Shown here: piece by piece, positions 63,231-64,000 of the stretch
How positions within the stretch are numbered: the stretch's first letter is position 1
Layout: each line of letters begins with the position of its first letter
NCBI RefSeq assembly: GCF_017357825.1
Contig: NZ_CP046072.1
Coordinates: forward strand, 1,798,001 to 1,862,000
Direction: 5' to 3'
Origin: Sulfurimonas aquatica
Lineage (GTDB): Bacteria; Campylobacterota; Campylobacteria; Campylobacterales; Sulfurimonadaceae
Length of the DNA: 64,000 bases
The notes under the pieces: generated by a model
Seen by the model: the letters and a program-made list of their open reading frames with translations, nothing else
Told to the model about the DNA's origin: nothing
Databases searched by the model: none
Translations under genes and position numbers: made by a program

Positions 63231-64000
63231 ATGGGACATGGTTGTTGCAATGAGATACTAACGCATAGTGATAGAGTTTATGCTCTCAAAGAAGCGAACG
63301 AACTCGCTATTAGGATTGCTGATGAGATGACACAAGAGAATTATCATATATTTGTAACACGGGACTACTATAACAGAAAAGTGCATTGGAGGATGGCCGA
63401 AGGTGCTAACTTGGATAATAACTGGATAACTTACATAGCCATTAAAAAGAACTATGGTCTTGATGTTTTCATACATAGTAGCGATGAAAAGATTAGAGCT
63501 GCAGTTGGAGCACAAGGTTACCAATCTTCTGTACTTATTAATGATAAAAGTGCCTTAGTTCGTGCTGGAGTGGCACAGTCTGGATATGATCTAAAAAAAC
63601 TTATAAATGATGAAGAACCGGTAGTGCGTTGTGCAGTGGCGAAACAAGGTTACGGTCTTGATATATTGATAAGCGATGAAAACGATAGAGTACGTCGTAC
63701 GGTGGCCGAACAAGGATATAAAACTGAGATTTTAGTAAATGATAAAAGTCCAAGTGTCCGAACTGGTTTGGCAAAATCAGGATACGAGCTCAAAACCCTC
63801 ATGCTAGATGGTGATTCTAATGTTAGTCGTGCAGCAAGAGAGGAGTCTCTTAAAAAGATAGTCCATTGTGAGAACGATGAGGAAGCACTAAAAGCACTTA
63901 CATATATTGTGAATTTACCGCCTATCTCAGATGTTAACATTCCAGGACTTTGGCTAAACAATATGGTTATAGATGAAGATATAGCCATTGACATTATAAA
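63231..64000 (+). CDS. LRV/HEAT-like short-repeat protein (runs off right edge)
   Basis: The ATG at 63231 follows AAGGAG by six bases. The 256 residues seen start MGHGCCNEILTHSDRVYALK. From about residue 75 they contain five or so repeats of 21-22 residues with the pattern LI-x-D-x4-VR-x2-VA-x-QGY (LINDKSALVRAGVAQSGYD, LISDENDRVRRTVAEQGYK, LVNDKSPSVRTGLAKSGYE). This is like leucine-rich-repeat-variant or HEAT-type repeats. A solenoid of this kind would serve in protein binding. The frame is still open at base 64000. Part of the dyad-controlled unit starting at 62832. Confidence 0.78.
   Translation, partial: MGHGCCNEILTHSDRVYALKEANELAIRIADEMTQENYHIFVTRDYYNRKVHWRMAEGANLDNNWITYIAIKKNYGLDVFIHSSDEKIRAAVGAQGYQSSVLINDKSALVRAGVAQSGYDLKKLINDEEPVVRCAVAKQGYGLDILISDENDRVRRTVAEQGYKTEILVNDKSPSVRTGLAKSGYELKTLMLDGDSNVSRAAREESLKKIVHCENDEEALKALTYIVNLPPISDVNIPGLWLNNMVIDEDIAIDII

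Noticed and set aside
9936-64000. CBASS, Thoeris or Avs system
   Set aside because: No CD-NTase, no ThsA/ThsB pair, and the NTPases carry DUF4062 and ankyrin/TPR/WD40 parts with companions that do not match those systems as I know them.
1-64000. tRNA, rRNA or CRISPR elements
   Set aside because: I looked for GTTC-type T-loops, rRNA-like stretches and regularly spaced direct repeats with unique spacers and found none.

Overview
The window is AT-rich DNA that looks chromosomal and most resembles a Sulfurimonas-like member of the Campylobacterota. This rests on gene content and protein style (a compact TonB-ExbB-ExbD set, a HugZ-type haem protein, Lys/Glu-rich proteins) and is an inference. I saw no tRNA, rRNA, CRISPR array or intact insertion sequence.

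Left part (1-9.7 kb) is ordinary metabolism. A TonB-dependent receptor (cut by the left edge) is followed by exbD, exbB and tonB. A tight operon runs thiE, thiD, a DUF523-DUF1722 protein and a photolyase. Small genes follow: an exported protein, a HugZ-like protein, a histone-deacetylase-family amidohydrolase and a YjbQ-type protein.

From about 9.9 kb to the right edge the window is a very large conflict/defence-type island. Transition region (9.9-23.2 kb): an SPFH protein, a REC-REC-GGDEF diguanylate cyclase, a TIR-NTPase-WD40 protein, a RelE-like toxin with a frameshifted antitoxin, a soluble AAA-AAA-M41 protease, and a divergent histidine kinase/response regulator pair. Between them lie decayed fragments of uvrB, of the deacetylase-family gene and of a class 3 lipase, which marks this stretch as a recombination-prone boundary.

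Operon A (37.5 down to 23.5 kb, minus strand): a small acidic protein, a DUF4062-NTPase-ankyrin giant, two membrane proteins with TrkA-N-like and RyR-like domains (one also with a SLOG-like domain), and a DUF4062-NTPase-TPR protein. Operon B (56.3 down to 37.5 kb, minus strand): a YbjN-like protein, a second AAA-AAA-M41 protease, a lipoprotein, a third DUF4062-NTPase-TPR protein and a TIR-nuclease. These are followed by a signalling cassette of Ser/Thr kinase, DUF4407 protein, FHA/zinc-ribbon protein, coiled-coil protein, ClpB-like AAA, radical SAM protein, DUF350 protein and a membrane transglutaminase-like protein. Right part (56.3-64 kb): a VirD4/TraG-like ATPase, a TIR-LRR protein, a MoxR ATPase with a VWA/HELAH protein, a small membrane protein, a small soluble protein and a repeat protein cut by the right edge.

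The most striking observation is that these scattered units share one promoter design. A 15-bp dyad close to TGACA-N5-TGTCA is followed, always exactly 11 bp later, by a -10-like hexamer. I find nine good and two weaker copies, and nearly every transcription unit of the island starts with one, including the SPFH and TIR-WD40 genes far to the left. This suggests that the island is one co-regulated system with a common regulator, in which NTPase switches with different repeat sensors (ankyrin, TPR, WD40, LRR) feed TIR, nuclease and protease effectors. Function is inferred; the promoter pattern and gene order are seen directly.
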